Assembly (NCBI RefSeq): GCF_003001815.1
Contig: NZ_PVMZ01000004.1
Span: forward strand, 1 to 64,000
Direction: 5' to 3'
DNA from: Actinoplanes italicus
GTDB taxonomy: Bacteria; Actinomycetota; Actinomycetes; Mycobacteriales; Micromonosporaceae
Length of the DNA: 64,000 nt
The notes below the pieces were generated by a model. It was not told the origin of the DNA, searched no databases, and worked only from the letters and a program-made list of their open reading frames with translations. Both the position numbers and the translations under genes were made by a program. Every line of letters starts with the position of its first letter. The first letter of the stretch is position 1. This document shows positions 55,682 through 64,000 of the stretch, one piece after another.

Positions 55682-57853
55682 TCAGGCGGCAGGGACGGCG
55701 ATCCGCGGGGAACCTTTGCCGCGGCGGGTGGCCTTGACCCGGTACATCGACTGGTCGGCCTCCTGCAGGAGCTGCTCGACGCCCGTGTCGGCGCCGCACG
55801 CGGCCGTGCCGATGCTCACGCCGACCCGGGCGACGTGCTCGCCCAGGTGGTACGGCCGGCAGATCGCCGCGGTGATGCGCTCGACCAGGGCGTCCAGGCC
55901 GGGGCCCGGCGTGATGTCGTCGAGCAGGACCAGGAACTCGTCACCGCCGAACCTGCCGACGACGTCCTCGGCGCGCAGGCACTGCCGCAGCCGGTCGGCG
56001 ACCCCGACCAGCAGACGGTCACCGGTGTGATGGCCCAGCGAGTCGTTGACCTGCTTGAAACCGTCGAGGTCGAGGAAAAGCAGGACCGACGGCCGCCCTT
56101 CCGTCCGGCGGCGCGTGATCGCGGCCTCCAGCGACGACACGAACGACGTCCGGTTGGGCAGGCCGGTGAGCCGGTCCGACTGTGCCTCCCGCATCAGCAG
56201 TTGTTCCTGGTCGCGCAGATCGAGGGCGATGGTGAGCAGCGCGGCGCACTGGTTGACCATCTCCCGGCCGTCCTCGACCCGGTTCTCCACGGCGTCGACG
56301 AGGGCGAGCCAGCCCCGGTCGCTGTCGCCGACCTTGGCCTTCACGACGAACACCGTCTCGCCGGGTAGTGCCGCGTCCAGCAACTCGACCGGCGGGAACG
56401 CCGTGACCGTCGTCGGCCCGGCGGGGATCACCGGACCGGGGCGGCGGCGCCAGCCCCGCGTGCGGACCAGCGCGCCGTCGGATCCGCGCAACGCGATCGA
56501 TCCGGCCGTCGCCGGCGTCAGCCCGAGCCACGACGGATCCCTGGGCTCGGTGTCGCGGCGGTGCAGCAGTGCCTGGTTGAGCGCATAGGTGGCGCTGATC
56601 AGCGAACGCAGGTGCAGCTTGTCGGCGAGCTGGGCGCGACTGCGGGCACGCCCCAGCGACAGCATGATGGCCTGGACGCCGCAGCCGACGAATGTGGCGG
56701 CCGGCACGCCGGTCACCGGCATGGCGACCGCGTACTCCTGGACCGCGCGGGAGATCACCCGCACCGCGTCCGGGTCGATGCTGGCGGCCAGCAACGCCTC
56801 CAGCTCGACGGCCGCGGACCCGATCCGCGACGAGTCGCCGGTCGCCGCGGCGGCCAGGGCCTCGGCGGTGATCGCGGCGGCGTGGCCGGCGGCCCGCAGT
56901 CCCATGGCGGCCGTGTCGGCCTCGGCCGAGGGCAGGACCTCGGCCAGGCGTACGCCCAGACGCCGTAACCCGTCGTCCACGCCGAGCTCCGGGAGCCGCT
57001 CGGCGTAGCCGGTGCACCCGCACGAGCTGCGCGGTACGAACCGGGTCGGCAGCAGGTGCGGACCCGGCGGTACGGCCACGCCGCCGAGCTGCCGGATCAG
57101 CAGATCCACCGCGCGCCGGCCCATCGCGTCGAGCGGCTGGTTGACGCTGGCGAGCTCGGCGTTGAGCAGGCTCACCTCGTCGATGTCGTCGAAGCCGGTC
57201 ACCAGGATGTCGCCGGGGCAGCGCAGCCCGCCCGCCTCGAGCACCTGTATCGCGCCGATGGCGTTGCGGTCGGTGGCCGCGACCAGGGCGTCGGGGCGGT
57301 CCCGGCCGAGCAGGTCGCCGGTGTCCCAGCCGATGCCGTTCTCGATGTTGGTGGTGGCCGGCAGTAGCAGACCCGGCTCCAGTCCGTGTTCGGCGAGCAC
57401 CTCGAGGTAGGCGTCGTAGCGTTCCCGGACGTCGGTCACGGCAAGGAAGCCGGTGAAGGCGATCCGGCGGCACCCGTGGTCACGGATCAGGTGGGTGACC
57501 ACGGCGCGGATGCCGGCGCTGTTGTCGGGCAGCACGGCCGGGACGTCCAGCCCCTCGAGGGTGTGGCCGACCAGCACCACGGGTTTGCCGGCCCGTGTCA
57601 GCCGGTTCAGGTAGTCGGGGTGGACCGAGTCGGCCAGGGCGACGAAGCCGCTCACATGGTCCCAGGCGATCGGGGTGTCGAATGCCGGGTCGCCGCCGGT
57701 GACGGCCAGGTGGGCCGCCGCGTCCAGGGTCTGCACCGCGAGCAGCCGCCGGCCGTGGAACTCGGCTCCCGCGGCGACGCCGGCCACGAGACTGCCGTAG
57801 TAGGTTCCGCCGACGAACGGCGACAGCACTCCCAGCCCTCCGGCTTCACCCAT
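55682..57853 (-). CDS. Diguanylate cyclase with LacI-type ligand-binding domain and no HTH
   Basis: 723 aa. Residues 1-290 are a periplasmic-binding/LacI-type sensor domain (LGVLSPFVGGTYYGSLVAGVAAGAEF, GCRRIAFTGFLAVTDVRERY, LVTGFDDIDEVSLLNAELASVNQPLDAMGRRAVDLL) without the usual HTH or a signal peptide. A middle helical region (300-500) is followed by a GGDEF domain with intact GGDEF at 636-640 and an RxxD inhibitory site (RAED) five residues upstream. It should make c-di-GMP in response to a cytosolic sugar-like ligand. Start ATG 57853; no longer start was found. Confidence 0.87.
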   Translation of the reverse strand: MGEAGGLGVLSPFVGGTYYGSLVAGVAAGAEFHGRRLLAVQTLDAAAHLAVTGGDPAFDTPIAWDHVSGFVALADSVHPDYLNRLTRAGKPVVLVGHTLEGLDVPAVLPDNSAGIRAVVTHLIRDHGCRRIAFTGFLAVTDVRERYDAYLEVLAEHGLEPGLLLPATTNIENGIGWDTGDLLGRDRPDALVAATDRNAIGAIQVLEAGGLRCPGDILVTGFDDIDEVSLLNAELASVNQPLDAMGRRAVDLLIRQLGGVAVPPGPHLLPTRFVPRSSCGCTGYAERLPELGVDDGLRRLGVRLAEVLPSAEADTAAMGLRAAGHAAAITAEALAAAATGDSSRIGSAAVELEALLAASIDPDAVRVISRAVQEYAVAMPVTGVPAATFVGCGVQAIMLSLGRARSRAQLADKLHLRSLISATYALNQALLHRRDTEPRDPSWLGLTPATAGSIALRGSDGALVRTRGWRRRPGPVIPAGPTTVTAFPPVELLDAALPGETVFVVKAKVGDSDRGWLALVDAVENRVEDGREMVNQCAALLTIALDLRDQEQLLMREAQSDRLTGLPNRTSFVSSLEAAITRRRTEGRPSVLLFLDLDGFKQVNDSLGHHTGDRLLVGVADRLRQCLRAEDVVGRFGGDEFLVLLDDITPGPGLDALVERITAAICRPYHLGEHVARVGVSIGTAACGADTGVEQLLQEADQSMYRVKATRRGKGSPRIAVPAA

Positions 57854-57906
57854 GCCGGGGGTATCGGAAACGGTGGCCCCGACCTGAGTGATTGGCCGCG
57901 CGGTTA

Positions 57907-58839
57907 TCAGGTCTGGGCGAGCAGGAAGTCGATGACGGCCGGGGCGAAGCCGGGTCCGACGCCCGGGATGTGACTGCCGCCGTTGACGGTCCACGACCGC
58001 ACCGCGGAGCCGTCGGCGCAGGCGTAGGTGCGTACCGAGGTCTCCGCCGCGGGCACATCGGCGACGACGTCGAGTGCGGGTTCGTCGCTCCCGGCGCCGG
58101 TGCAGCGATTGTGGTCTCTCCACCGGGCGATCGTGCCGGCCGCCGACGGGTAGGTGTGGCCGCCGTTGGTGCCGCCGGCGAAGGCGATGGTGTCGTCGTC
58201 GGTGCTGTGGATGGCGAGCACCCCGACCGGCTCGGACGGCCGGCACTGTGTGTCGTCGTTCCAGGTGGCACCGTTGAGGGAAGCGATCGCGGTGACCTGG
58301 CCGGCATGGTCGCACGCCATCCGGAAGGCCATGAAGCCGCCGTTGGAGTGGCCGATCAGATAGACCCGGTCGATCTTGTACGTGTCACGCAGTGCCGTGA
58401 TGAGGTCGCTGAGGTAGGCCGAGTCGTCGGGTCGCGCGCCGGAGAACGCGCAGCAGGCGTCCGTGGCGTTCCAGAAGCGGTTGCCCCGGTCGTCGACGGT
58501 CCCGTCCGGGTAGGCGTAGACGAAGCCGCGCCGATCCGACTCGGGGGTGAACCGGAGGTACGACTCCTGCTCGGCGGCGTCGGACGAGTATCCGTGCAGC
58601 AGGACGACCAGCGGCGCGGGCCGTGCCGGGTCGTAGGAGTCCGGGACGTGCACGGTGACCTGCCGGCCGCCGACCTCGGCCGTGCCGGTGCCGGTGGACG
58701 GCCACGCGGCCGGTGTGGTGGGCGCCGGTCCCGGATCGCCGGCCGCGCCGCACGCGAGTGTCACCAGGAGTGTGGCCGCGGCGATCGCGGCTCGAGCAGG
58801 TCGCCATCCGTGGCGGGGCCGCCGTCGGTGTGAAGGCAT
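57907..58839 (-). CDS. PHB-depolymerase-like esterase lipoprotein
   Basis: 310 aa. Lipobox TLACG (Cys about 30). The alpha/beta hydrolase core has LVVLLHGYSSDA (oxyanion), a GHSNGG nucleophile elbow, DACCAFSG, and the late GGSHIPG region carrying the catalytic His. This is the Esterase_PHB/LpqC-type family (feruloyl, acetylxylan or PHB esterases). ATG 58839 with GGGAGG 4 nt upstream. Confidence 0.87.
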   Translation of the reverse strand: MPSHRRRPRHGWRPARAAIAAATLLVTLACGAAGDPGPAPTTPAAWPSTGTGTAEVGGRQVTVHVPDSYDPARPAPLVVLLHGYSSDAAEQESYLRFTPESDRRGFVYAYPDGTVDDRGNRFWNATDACCAFSGARPDDSAYLSDLITALRDTYKIDRVYLIGHSNGGFMAFRMACDHAGQVTAIASLNGATWNDDTQCRPSEPVGVLAIHSTDDDTIAFAGGTNGGHTYPSAAGTIARWRDHNRCTGAGSDEPALDVVADVPAAETSVRTYACADGSAVRSWTVNGGSHIPGVGPGFAPAVIDFLLAQT

Positions 58840-58982
58840 CGAACCTCCCGATCGGGGGAACAGTTCGATCGTAAGTCCGCACGCGCGCCCGGCGCCGCCC
58901 TGCCTATTCCCGCCCGTGACCGGCGACACTTTCGATACGAGCTCGTTCCGTTATTGGGCGGCGGAGGTCTAACGTGCGTTGT

Positions 58983-59003
58983 GAAACGGAACGGTTCCGT
59001 TTC
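58983..59003. promoter_or_regulatory. Operator upstream of MFS/TetR operon
   Basis: A 21-bp palindrome with half-sites GAAACGGAAC and GTTCCGTTTC around a central G; a further half-site CGTTCCGTT is at about 58944. Placed in the leader of the exporter gene, it is the probable binding site of the TetR at 60617. Confidence 0.8.
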
Positions 59004-59027
59004 GAAACTATTCGGGGGCACCCGCAC

Positions 59028-60602
59028 ATGGACACCCAAGTTCAACCCCAGACCGGGCATCCCCGGCGCTGGGCCATCCTCGGCGTGCTCGTCATCAGCC
59101 TGCTGGTGGTCGTGCTCGACAACACGGTGCTCAACGTCGCGATGAGCACCATCGCCGACCCGGTTCGCGGGCTCGGCGCGACACAGAGTGAACTCGAGTG
59201 GGCGATCAACTCGTACACCCTGGTCTTCGCGGGTCTGCTCTTCACCGCCGGCATCCTGGCCGATCGCCTCGGCCGCCGCCTCAGCCTGATCGCGGGCCTG
59301 ACCGTCTTCGGTATCGCGTCGCTGATCTCGGCGTACTCCTCCTCACCGGACCAGCTGATCGCGGCCCGTGCGCTGATGGGCCTCGGCGCCGCCGCCGTCA
59401 TGCCGGCCACCCTCTCGATCATCGCCAACGTCTTCGACCCGCGGGAGCGCCCGCGCGCCATCGGCGTCTGGGCCGGTGCGGTCGGCCTGGCCGTCGCGAT
59501 CGGCCCGGTGCTCGGAGGCGTACTGCTGGAGCACTTCTGGTGGGGTTCGGTCTTCCTGATCAACGTGCCCATCGTGGTGGCCGGCGTGACGCTGGTGGCG
59601 ATCCTGGTGCCGGAGTCGCGTGACCCGAAGCCGAACCGCATCGACGTGATCGGTGTCCTGCTGTCGATCGTCGGCCTGACCCTGGTCACCTACGGCGTGA
59701 TCAAGGGCGGCGAGGACGGCTTCGGCGAGACCGCGGCCTGGTCCACCCTGACCGCCGGACTCCTGGTCATGGTCGGGTTCGTGCTCTACGAGCGCCGGAT
59801 CAAGTTCCCGTCGCTGGATGTGCGGCTGTTCACCAACCGGCAGTTCTCCGCCTCGACCGGCATCATCGGCCTGGTCTTCTTCGCGGCGATGGGCTCGATG
59901 TTCTTCGGCGCCTTCTACCTTCAGATGGTACGAGGGTACGGGCCGCTCGCCTCGGGCGCGCTGTTCGTCCCGTTCGCGCTCGGCCAGATCATCTTCGCCC
60001 CGGCCAGCTCCTCGATGGTCAAGCGGTTCGGCCCGAAGGCGGTCAGCACCGTGGGTCTGCTGCTGGTCTCGGCCGCCCTCGGTCTCTGGCTGTTCATCGA
60101 CGTGGACACCCCGATCGCGCTGGTCGCCGTCGCGTTCTTCATCCAGGGCGTCGGCATGGCCAACGTGATGCCGCCGGCCACCGAGGCGATCATGGCGGCG
60201 CTGCCGCGGGAGAAGGCGGGCGTCGGTTCGGCCGTCAGCAACACGATCCGCCAGCTCGGCGGCGCGCTCGGCGTGGCCGTCCTCGGCGCGGTCGTCTCCT
60301 CCGTCTACCGCGGGCACCTCACCCCGCCGGCCGGGCTCCCGGACGCCACCGCCGACCTGGCGAGCGAGTCGATCGCCGGCGCCTACGCCGTCGCCGGTCA
60401 GGCCGGTCCGGCCGCCACCGCCCTGCTGGACGGCGCGAATGCGGCGTTCGTCACCGCGATGCACTACGCGGCCGTCGGTTCGACCGTGTTCGCCCTGCTC
60501 GGAGTCCTGGTGGCGGTGCTCTGGCTGCCCGGCAAGAGCTCCGCCGGGACCTCGGCGCCCGCCGTGGCCCAGGATCCGGACCTGCAACTGGCCGACGCGT
60601 AA
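59028..60602 (+). CDS. MFS multidrug exporter, DHA2 (EmrB/QacA) family
   Basis: 524 aa, 14 membrane helices. Motif A-like LADRLGRR, motif C GPVLGGVLLEHFWWGSVFLINVP, and VVLDNTVLNVAM in helix 1 with the D of motif D1. Proton-driven drug or antibiotic efflux is expected. ATG 59028. Upstream is a palindromic operator and 14 bp downstream its TetR regulator. Confidence 0.92.
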   Translation: MDTQVQPQTGHPRRWAILGVLVISLLVVVLDNTVLNVAMSTIADPVRGLGATQSELEWAINSYTLVFAGLLFTAGILADRLGRRLSLIAGLTVFGIASLISAYSSSPDQLIAARALMGLGAAAVMPATLSIIANVFDPRERPRAIGVWAGAVGLAVAIGPVLGGVLLEHFWWGSVFLINVPIVVAGVTLVAILVPESRDPKPNRIDVIGVLLSIVGLTLVTYGVIKGGEDGFGETAAWSTLTAGLLVMVGFVLYERRIKFPSLDVRLFTNRQFSASTGIIGLVFFAAMGSMFFGAFYLQMVRGYGPLASGALFVPFALGQIIFAPASSSMVKRFGPKAVSTVGLLLVSAALGLWLFIDVDTPIALVAVAFFIQGVGMANVMPPATEAIMAALPREKAGVGSAVSNTIRQLGGALGVAVLGAVVSSVYRGHLTPPAGLPDATADLASESIAGAYAVAGQAGPAATALLDGANAAFVTAMHYAAVGSTVFALLGVLVAVLWLPGKSSAGTSAPAVAQDPDLQLADA

Positions 60603-60616
60603 ACCGCCCGGTAACA

Positions 60617-61231
60617 ATGAACGACATGAGCAGCAGCACGACGGCCGGCCAGGAGCGCAAGGCTCCTGGCCGGCCCCGCAACGCCCAGGCCGACGAGACC
60701 ATCCTCGACGCCGTGCTGGGGTTGCTCAGCGACGGGCAGAGTGCCGCCGCTATCTCGATCGAGGCGGTCGCCGCCAAGGCCGGGGTCGGCAAGGCGACGA
60801 TCTACCGCCGCTGGCCGAACAAGGAGGCCCTGCTCATCGACGCGGTCCGGTCGATGAAGGGCCCGCTGCCCGAGCCGGCCGGTGTCTCGGTACGCGACGA
60901 TCTGATCGCCCTGATCAAGGCGAACCGCACACCGCGTGCCCAGCGCTACAGCAAAGTCACCGCCTGCCTGCTGCCCGAGCTGTACCGCGACACCGAGCTG
61001 GCCCGGCTCTACCACGAGTTCGTCGAGCCCCGCCGCGAGGTGACCCGCCAGGTGCTGCGGCGCGGCATCGCGACCGGTGAGCTGCGTGCCGACCTCGACG
61101 TCGAGCTGACCCAGCTGATGCTCTCCGCCCCGGGCATGGTGCAGTCGATGATGCGGATGACCCCGTCGGTGCCGGAGGAGCGGTTCGCCGAGACCCTCGT
61201 CGACGCGGTGCTGCGCGGTGCGGCGGCCTAG
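60617..61231 (+). CDS. TetR family regulator of the exporter
   Basis: 204 aa. HTH about 27-72 (DETILDAVLGLLSDGQSAAAISIEAVAAKAGVGKATIYRRWPNKEALLIDAV) and a TetR_C_11/16-like C-terminus. Second gene of the exporter operon, giving feedback control through the palindrome at 58983. ATG 60617 (ATG 60626 possible). Confidence 0.9.
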   Translation: MNDMSSSTTAGQERKAPGRPRNAQADETILDAVLGLLSDGQSAAAISIEAVAAKAGVGKATIYRRWPNKEALLIDAVRSMKGPLPEPAGVSVRDDLIALIKANRTPRAQRYSKVTACLLPELYRDTELARLYHEFVEPRREVTRQVLRRGIATGELRADLDVELTQLMLSAPGMVQSMMRMTPSVPEERFAETLVDAVLRGAAA

Positions 61232-61247
61232 GCTCGCTTCCCGGCCG

Positions 61248-61706
61248 TCAGGCGCACTTGCTCTGGACCGGGGCCAGCCACGCGGTGAGGGTCTGGCTCA
61301 TCGCCTTGGAGACGTCGTCGGGCGTCTTGATCGCGCCGAAGAACTTGGCGTCGGCGGACTTGTCGCGCATCAGCTTGGCGGTCTCCTGACCGGCGGTCTT
61401 CATCGCGGCGTCGGGGCTCGTGCCGGTGGCCTCCTGCACGTCGGAGGCGAAGGCGGCCAGGCTCTGCTGTGCCTTGGCGACCGCCTTCGGGTCGGCGGTC
61501 AGGGAGGTGAGAGCCTGGGCGTACGACGCCATGTTCTTGTCGTAGACCTTGGCGAGGGCCTCGCAGGCGGTGCCGACCGCCGAGGTACTCGCCGCCGTGC
61601 TGGTGCCGGGAGCCGGGTTCGAGCCGGCGCCACCTGGTGCGGTGCCGCAGGCGGAGGCGGTGAGCAGGGCACCGCCGGTGAGCAGGGCGAAGAGGACACG
61701 GCGCAT
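61248..61706 (-). CDS. Putative lipoprotein under CebR-like control
   Basis: 152 aa. Lipobox ASACG (Cys about 20), a Thr/Ser/Pro-rich linker, then a helical domain of about 110 aa (ALAKVYDKNMASYAQALTSLTADPKAVAKAQQSLAAFASDV) with two Cys. Family not recognised. The perfect CebR box 36 bp before the start predicts induction by cello-oligosaccharides. Convergent with the TetR gene. Confidence 0.7.
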   Translation of the reverse strand: MRRVLFALLTGGALLTASACGTAPGGAGSNPAPGTSTAASTSAVGTACEALAKVYDKNMASYAQALTSLTADPKAVAKAQQSLAAFASDVQEATGTSPDAAMKTAGQETAKLMRDKSADAKFFGAIKTPDDVSKAMSQTLTAWLAPVQSKCA

Positions 61707-61741
61707 GGGGCACTCCCGGGGGATTCGGGGGACAGGAGGAA

Positions 61742-61755
61742 TGGGAGCGCTCCCA
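61742..61755. promoter_or_regulatory. Perfect CebR box
   Basis: TGGGAGCGCTCCCA, the full consensus of the cellulose regulator CebR. It is 36 bp upstream of the lipoprotein start at 61706 and 151 bp upstream of the divergent gene at 61906. Confidence 0.9.
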
Positions 61756-61905
61756 TTCGAACGTGCACCCTACGTCCAACCAGCGAGTTTTGTCGATACC
61801 CCGGTTCCGCCCGGTCGTGGCGCGACCCACGTCGGCCCGTTCGGGCAAGGGCCGGTCGTCGTGACGTCGGTACTATCCACCGACAATCCGACTACTGGAG
61901 CGTCG

Positions 61906-62811
61906 ATGACATACCCCCCGCCGCCACCGCCCGGCGACCCGCTCCCGCCGCCCGTCGATCCCTACGACTCCCCGCAGCACACGGAAGTGAGCTTCGGCCA
62001 CCCGGGCTACGGGCAGCCCGCTCACGGGCAGCCGGGCCAAGGGCAACCCGCTCACGGGCAGCCGGGCCAAGGGCAACCCGCTCACGGGCAACCGGGCTAC
62101 GCGCAGCCCGGCTACGCGCAGCCGGGCTACGGGCAGCCGCGCTATCCGACGGCTCCACCGCCGCCTCCGCCGGCTTCCGGGTCACGGACCGTGGCGATCA
62201 CGCTGGTCTCGGTGGGGATCGCGCTGGTCCTGCTGGTCGGGGGCGGCACGGCGCTGTACCTGATCGGTTCGAAACTCTCCGGCGGCAGCGGGACCGGGAG
62301 CACGCAGGGCAAGGGCACCACCACCAGCCCGACCCCGACGGCGACGGCCGCCGAGGACGAGATCAGCATCAGTGAGCCGGACACCCTGAACGGGCAGCCC
62401 AAGATCGAGGCCGAGGAACTGGAGTCGCTCACCGCCGACCTGGAGGGTGTGCTGGAGGGCTACCCCGGCGCGGCCAACGCGTTCGGCGCCGTCTACGGCT
62501 CCCTGGCCGACAAGAAGCTGGTCACCGCGCTGGCGGCCGAGGTGGACATCGACGACCCGCAGCGGATGCTCGACACGGTGTTCCAGTCGTTCAGCGGCGA
62601 GAGCCAGCTCACCGGGGTCAGCCCGGCCAGCACCGGCTCCCTCGGCGGGGTGGCCCAGTGCGGCAGCGCCGTCATCGGCAAGGAGGACGTGGCGATCTGT
62701 GGCTGGGCCGACGAGGGGAGCGTCGGCATGATCCTCTACTTCTACGAGACCGCGGTAGACGTGAAGGGCGATTTTCCCGACATGCGCGCGGAGATCGAGA
62801 CGAAGGGCTGA
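61906..62811 (+). CDS. Membrane protein with Pro/Gly/Gln repeat N-terminus
   Basis: 301 aa. Cytosolic N-terminus (1-90) of Pro-rich and repeated GQPAHGQPGQ units, encoded by near-exact 30-bp DNA repeats at about 62025-62090. One membrane helix (about 100-122, VAITLVSVGIALVLLVGGGTALYLIG) precedes an extracellular domain with two Cys (AQCGSAVIGKEDVAICGW). Common actinobacterial architecture; role unknown. ATG 61906 with TGGAG upstream. TACTAT (61871) is a likely -10. Confidence 0.8.
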   Translation: MTYPPPPPPGDPLPPPVDPYDSPQHTEVSFGHPGYGQPAHGQPGQGQPAHGQPGQGQPAHGQPGYAQPGYAQPGYGQPRYPTAPPPPPPASGSRTVAITLVSVGIALVLLVGGGTALYLIGSKLSGGSGTGSTQGKGTTTSPTPTATAAEDEISISEPDTLNGQPKIEAEELESLTADLEGVLEGYPGAANAFGAVYGSLADKKLVTALAAEVDIDDPQRMLDTVFQSFSGESQLTGVSPASTGSLGGVAQCGSAVIGKEDVAICGWADEGSVGMILYFYETAVDVKGDFPDMRAEIETKG

Positions 62812-62869
62812 CCCGGCGAAACAGTTGTAAAGTTTCCTTCATTTATGTGCGTCGAAGGAGGAAACCCCC

Positions 62870-63922
62870 GTGCCGCGCTCCCGCCTGCTCGCCGCCCTGC
62901 TCTGCGTCACCGTCATAGGCGCCCTCGCCGTCGGGCAACCGTCCTCGGCCGCCCGCACGACACTCGGCGGCGCCGACCCCAGCGTCATCAAGGTCAACGG
63001 GTTGTACGTCTCCGCGAAATCGGTCGACGGCGGGGTGGCCGTACGCACCGCGTCCACGCTGGAGGGCATCGCCACCGCCCCGAAGCGGCAGGTCTGGCGC
63101 GACACCGGCGGCCTCGGCGAGGTCTGGGCGCCCGAGATCGTCCACCACGACGGCCTCTACCGGATCTACTTCGCGGCCGGGACCGGCGCCGCCCACCGGA
63201 TGTACCACATCAGCTCGGCCAGCCCCGACACCGGCTACTCGGCGGCGACGAAGGTGGCACTGCCCGACGACAGGTGGGCCATCGACGGGGTGCCGTTCAC
63301 CTACCAGGGGCAGCGCTGGTTCGTCTGGTCCGGCTGGGCCGGCACCACCAACGTCGAACAGAACCTCTACCTGGCCCGGATGAGCAGCCCCACCACGACC
63401 ACCGGTGCCCGGTACGTGATCTCCCAGCCCCGCGAGTCGTGGGAGCGGGTGGTCGGCAACCCCTACATCAACGAGGCGCCCGAACCGATCCTCGATCCGA
63501 ACGGCCAGCTGCACATCGTGTACTCCGTCAACGGCAGCTGGAGCAGCCGCTACTGCATCGCCGACCTGCGGCTGCGCTCCGGCGGTGACCCGTCGTACGT
63601 CTGGGACTGGTACAAGAGCAACGGCTGCCAGTTCGGCTCCCACGCCTCCGAACTGATGGCCGGCTGGGACCCGACGCTGTACGCCGACGGCCCCGGTCAT
63701 CACACGTTCGTGCTCGAGCGCGGCGACATCGCCACCAGCCCGCCGTCCGGCAACCGCTTCGCGACCATGTACCACGCGGTCGCGAAGGGCACGCCCTACT
63801 CGTGGGCGAACCGCTACTGGTACACCGGGACCGCCGTCTGGTGGGGCAACGTCACGTACCGGCGCGCCAACGTCCCCGGCGCCACCACCAGTACCGGCTT
63901 CGGCCTCAAGTTCTTCGAGTGA
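62870..63922 (+). CDS. Secreted glycoside hydrolase family 43 enzyme
   Basis: 350 aa. Signal peptide ending QPSSA (about 27). Five-bladed propeller residues: base D36 (GGADPSVIK), pKa modulator D139 (WAIDGVPF), acid E202 (INEAPEPIL). GH43 enzymes act on arabinan, xylan or galactan side chains. Start GTG 62870 after GGAGGAAA. A GTAAAGTTTCCTTC sequence just upstream could be a carbon-control operator. A hairpin follows. Confidence 0.85.
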   Translation: MPRSRLLAALLCVTVIGALAVGQPSSAARTTLGGADPSVIKVNGLYVSAKSVDGGVAVRTASTLEGIATAPKRQVWRDTGGLGEVWAPEIVHHDGLYRIYFAAGTGAAHRMYHISSASPDTGYSAATKVALPDDRWAIDGVPFTYQGQRWFVWSGWAGTTNVEQNLYLARMSSPTTTTGARYVISQPRESWERVVGNPYINEAPEPILDPNGQLHIVYSVNGSWSSRYCIADLRLRSGGDPSYVWDWYKSNGCQFGSHASELMAGWDPTLYADGPGHHTFVLERGDIATSPPSGNRFATMYHAVAKGTPYSWANRYWYTGTAVWWGNVTYRRANVPGATTSTGFGLKFFE

Positions 63923-63933
63923 CCCCAGCCGTC

Positions 63934-63970
63934 CCGGCCCGGCCGCTTGTCGCACGGGGGACCGGGCCGG
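63934..63970 (+). terminator. Hairpin after the GH43 gene
   Basis: CCGGCCCGG (63934-63942) pairs with CCGGGCCGG (63962-63970), 19-nt loop, 12 bp after the stop. Confidence 0.65.
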
Positions 63971-63981
63971 AGACTGGGTCC

Positions 63982-64000
63982 GTGACCGAGGACACAGCGA
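63982..64000 (+). CDS. Possible start of next gene (cut by window edge)
   Basis: GTG ACC GAG GAC ACA GCG would begin MTEDTA. Only 19 bp are visible, with GGAG 9 nt upstream. Nothing can be said about the product. Confidence 0.25.

Noticed and set aside
61549..61905. Upstream extension of the repeat-rich membrane protein
   Set aside because: Would cross the CebR box and the divergent lipoprotein gene; ATG 61906 has a ribosome site and a family-typical MTYPPPP start.

Overview
The window is chromosomal DNA of a high-GC actinomycete, most likely a Micromonosporaceae/Actinoplanes-type organism. The evidence is strong GC bias at third codon positions, many GTG/TTG starts, start/stop overlaps of the ATGA/GTGA type, many TetR/MarR/MerR regulators, an F420-type LLM oxidoreductase, CebR-type operators and secreted carbohydrate-active enzymes. 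The genus is an inference from gene content. No prophage, CRISPR array, rRNA or origin was seen.

Layout. 1-700: the 3' end of an IS481-type transposase, then a repeat element with inverted ends. 0.7-9 kb: housekeeping and regulatory genes (EEP hydrolase, SRPBCC, MerR, lipoprotein, Baeyer-Villiger-type monooxygenase with TetR, orphan histidine kinase, GPP34 protein). 9-15.9 kb: a DUF418 / histidine kinase / small ORF / response regulator chain, a CebR-box-controlled AA10 LPMO, a methyltransferase and an HxlR/QorB-like pair. 16-17.7 kb: 15 packed tRNA genes for 15 different amino acids, preceded by a Trp-rich small ORF and an intrinsic terminator. 18-19.5 kb: TetR/DUF1772. 19.6-26.9 kb: two very large secreted multidomain paralogues (PA14, beta-propeller, CBM, DUF1080) around a DUF4232 lipoprotein. 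27-36.3 kb: a ferritin-like/DUF362 fusion divergent from a tightly coupled six-gene operon (dynamin-like GTPase, C39-like peptidase, acidic protein, Hsp70-like ATPase, second dynamin-like GTPase, ECF sigma factor). 36.3-37.5 kb: three oddities on the other strand (frameshifted ORF, Ca2+-binding repeat protein, SVGS-repeat membrane protein).

37.8-47.5 kb is regulator-rich and repeat-rich: TetR/SGNH hydrolase, a thioredoxin whose 3' end lies in an 8-bp tandem repeat, two exported proteins, a TspO/MBR-like membrane protein with MarR, a TetR gene and a pyridoxamine-oxidase-like gene that share an operator but are separated by a second copy of the element, a deleted DsrE gene, a third diverged element copy, and a second dispersed repeat family. 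47.5-55.6 kb: DUF998, a DGPF protein with an ECF42-like sigma factor fused to a degenerate tyrosine-integrase-like domain, a HEAT-repeat protein, LLM oxidoreductase, serine hydrolase, two secreted proteins and a response regulator. 55.7-64 kb: a GGDEF protein with a LacI-type ligand domain but no HTH, an esterase lipoprotein, an MFS exporter with TetR, a CebR-box lipoprotein, a repeat-rich membrane protein and a GH43 enzyme.

The most notable items are the sigma-integrase fusion, the dynamin/Hsp70/C39/ECF operon, the CTAG-ended element that separates convergent genes and carries their stop codons, the tRNA array with its possible attenuator, and a recurring leaderless promoter layout (TANNNT 6-7 nt before the start codon) on regulator genes. 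All functional calls come from reading the sequence and knowledge of protein families; no database search was run.
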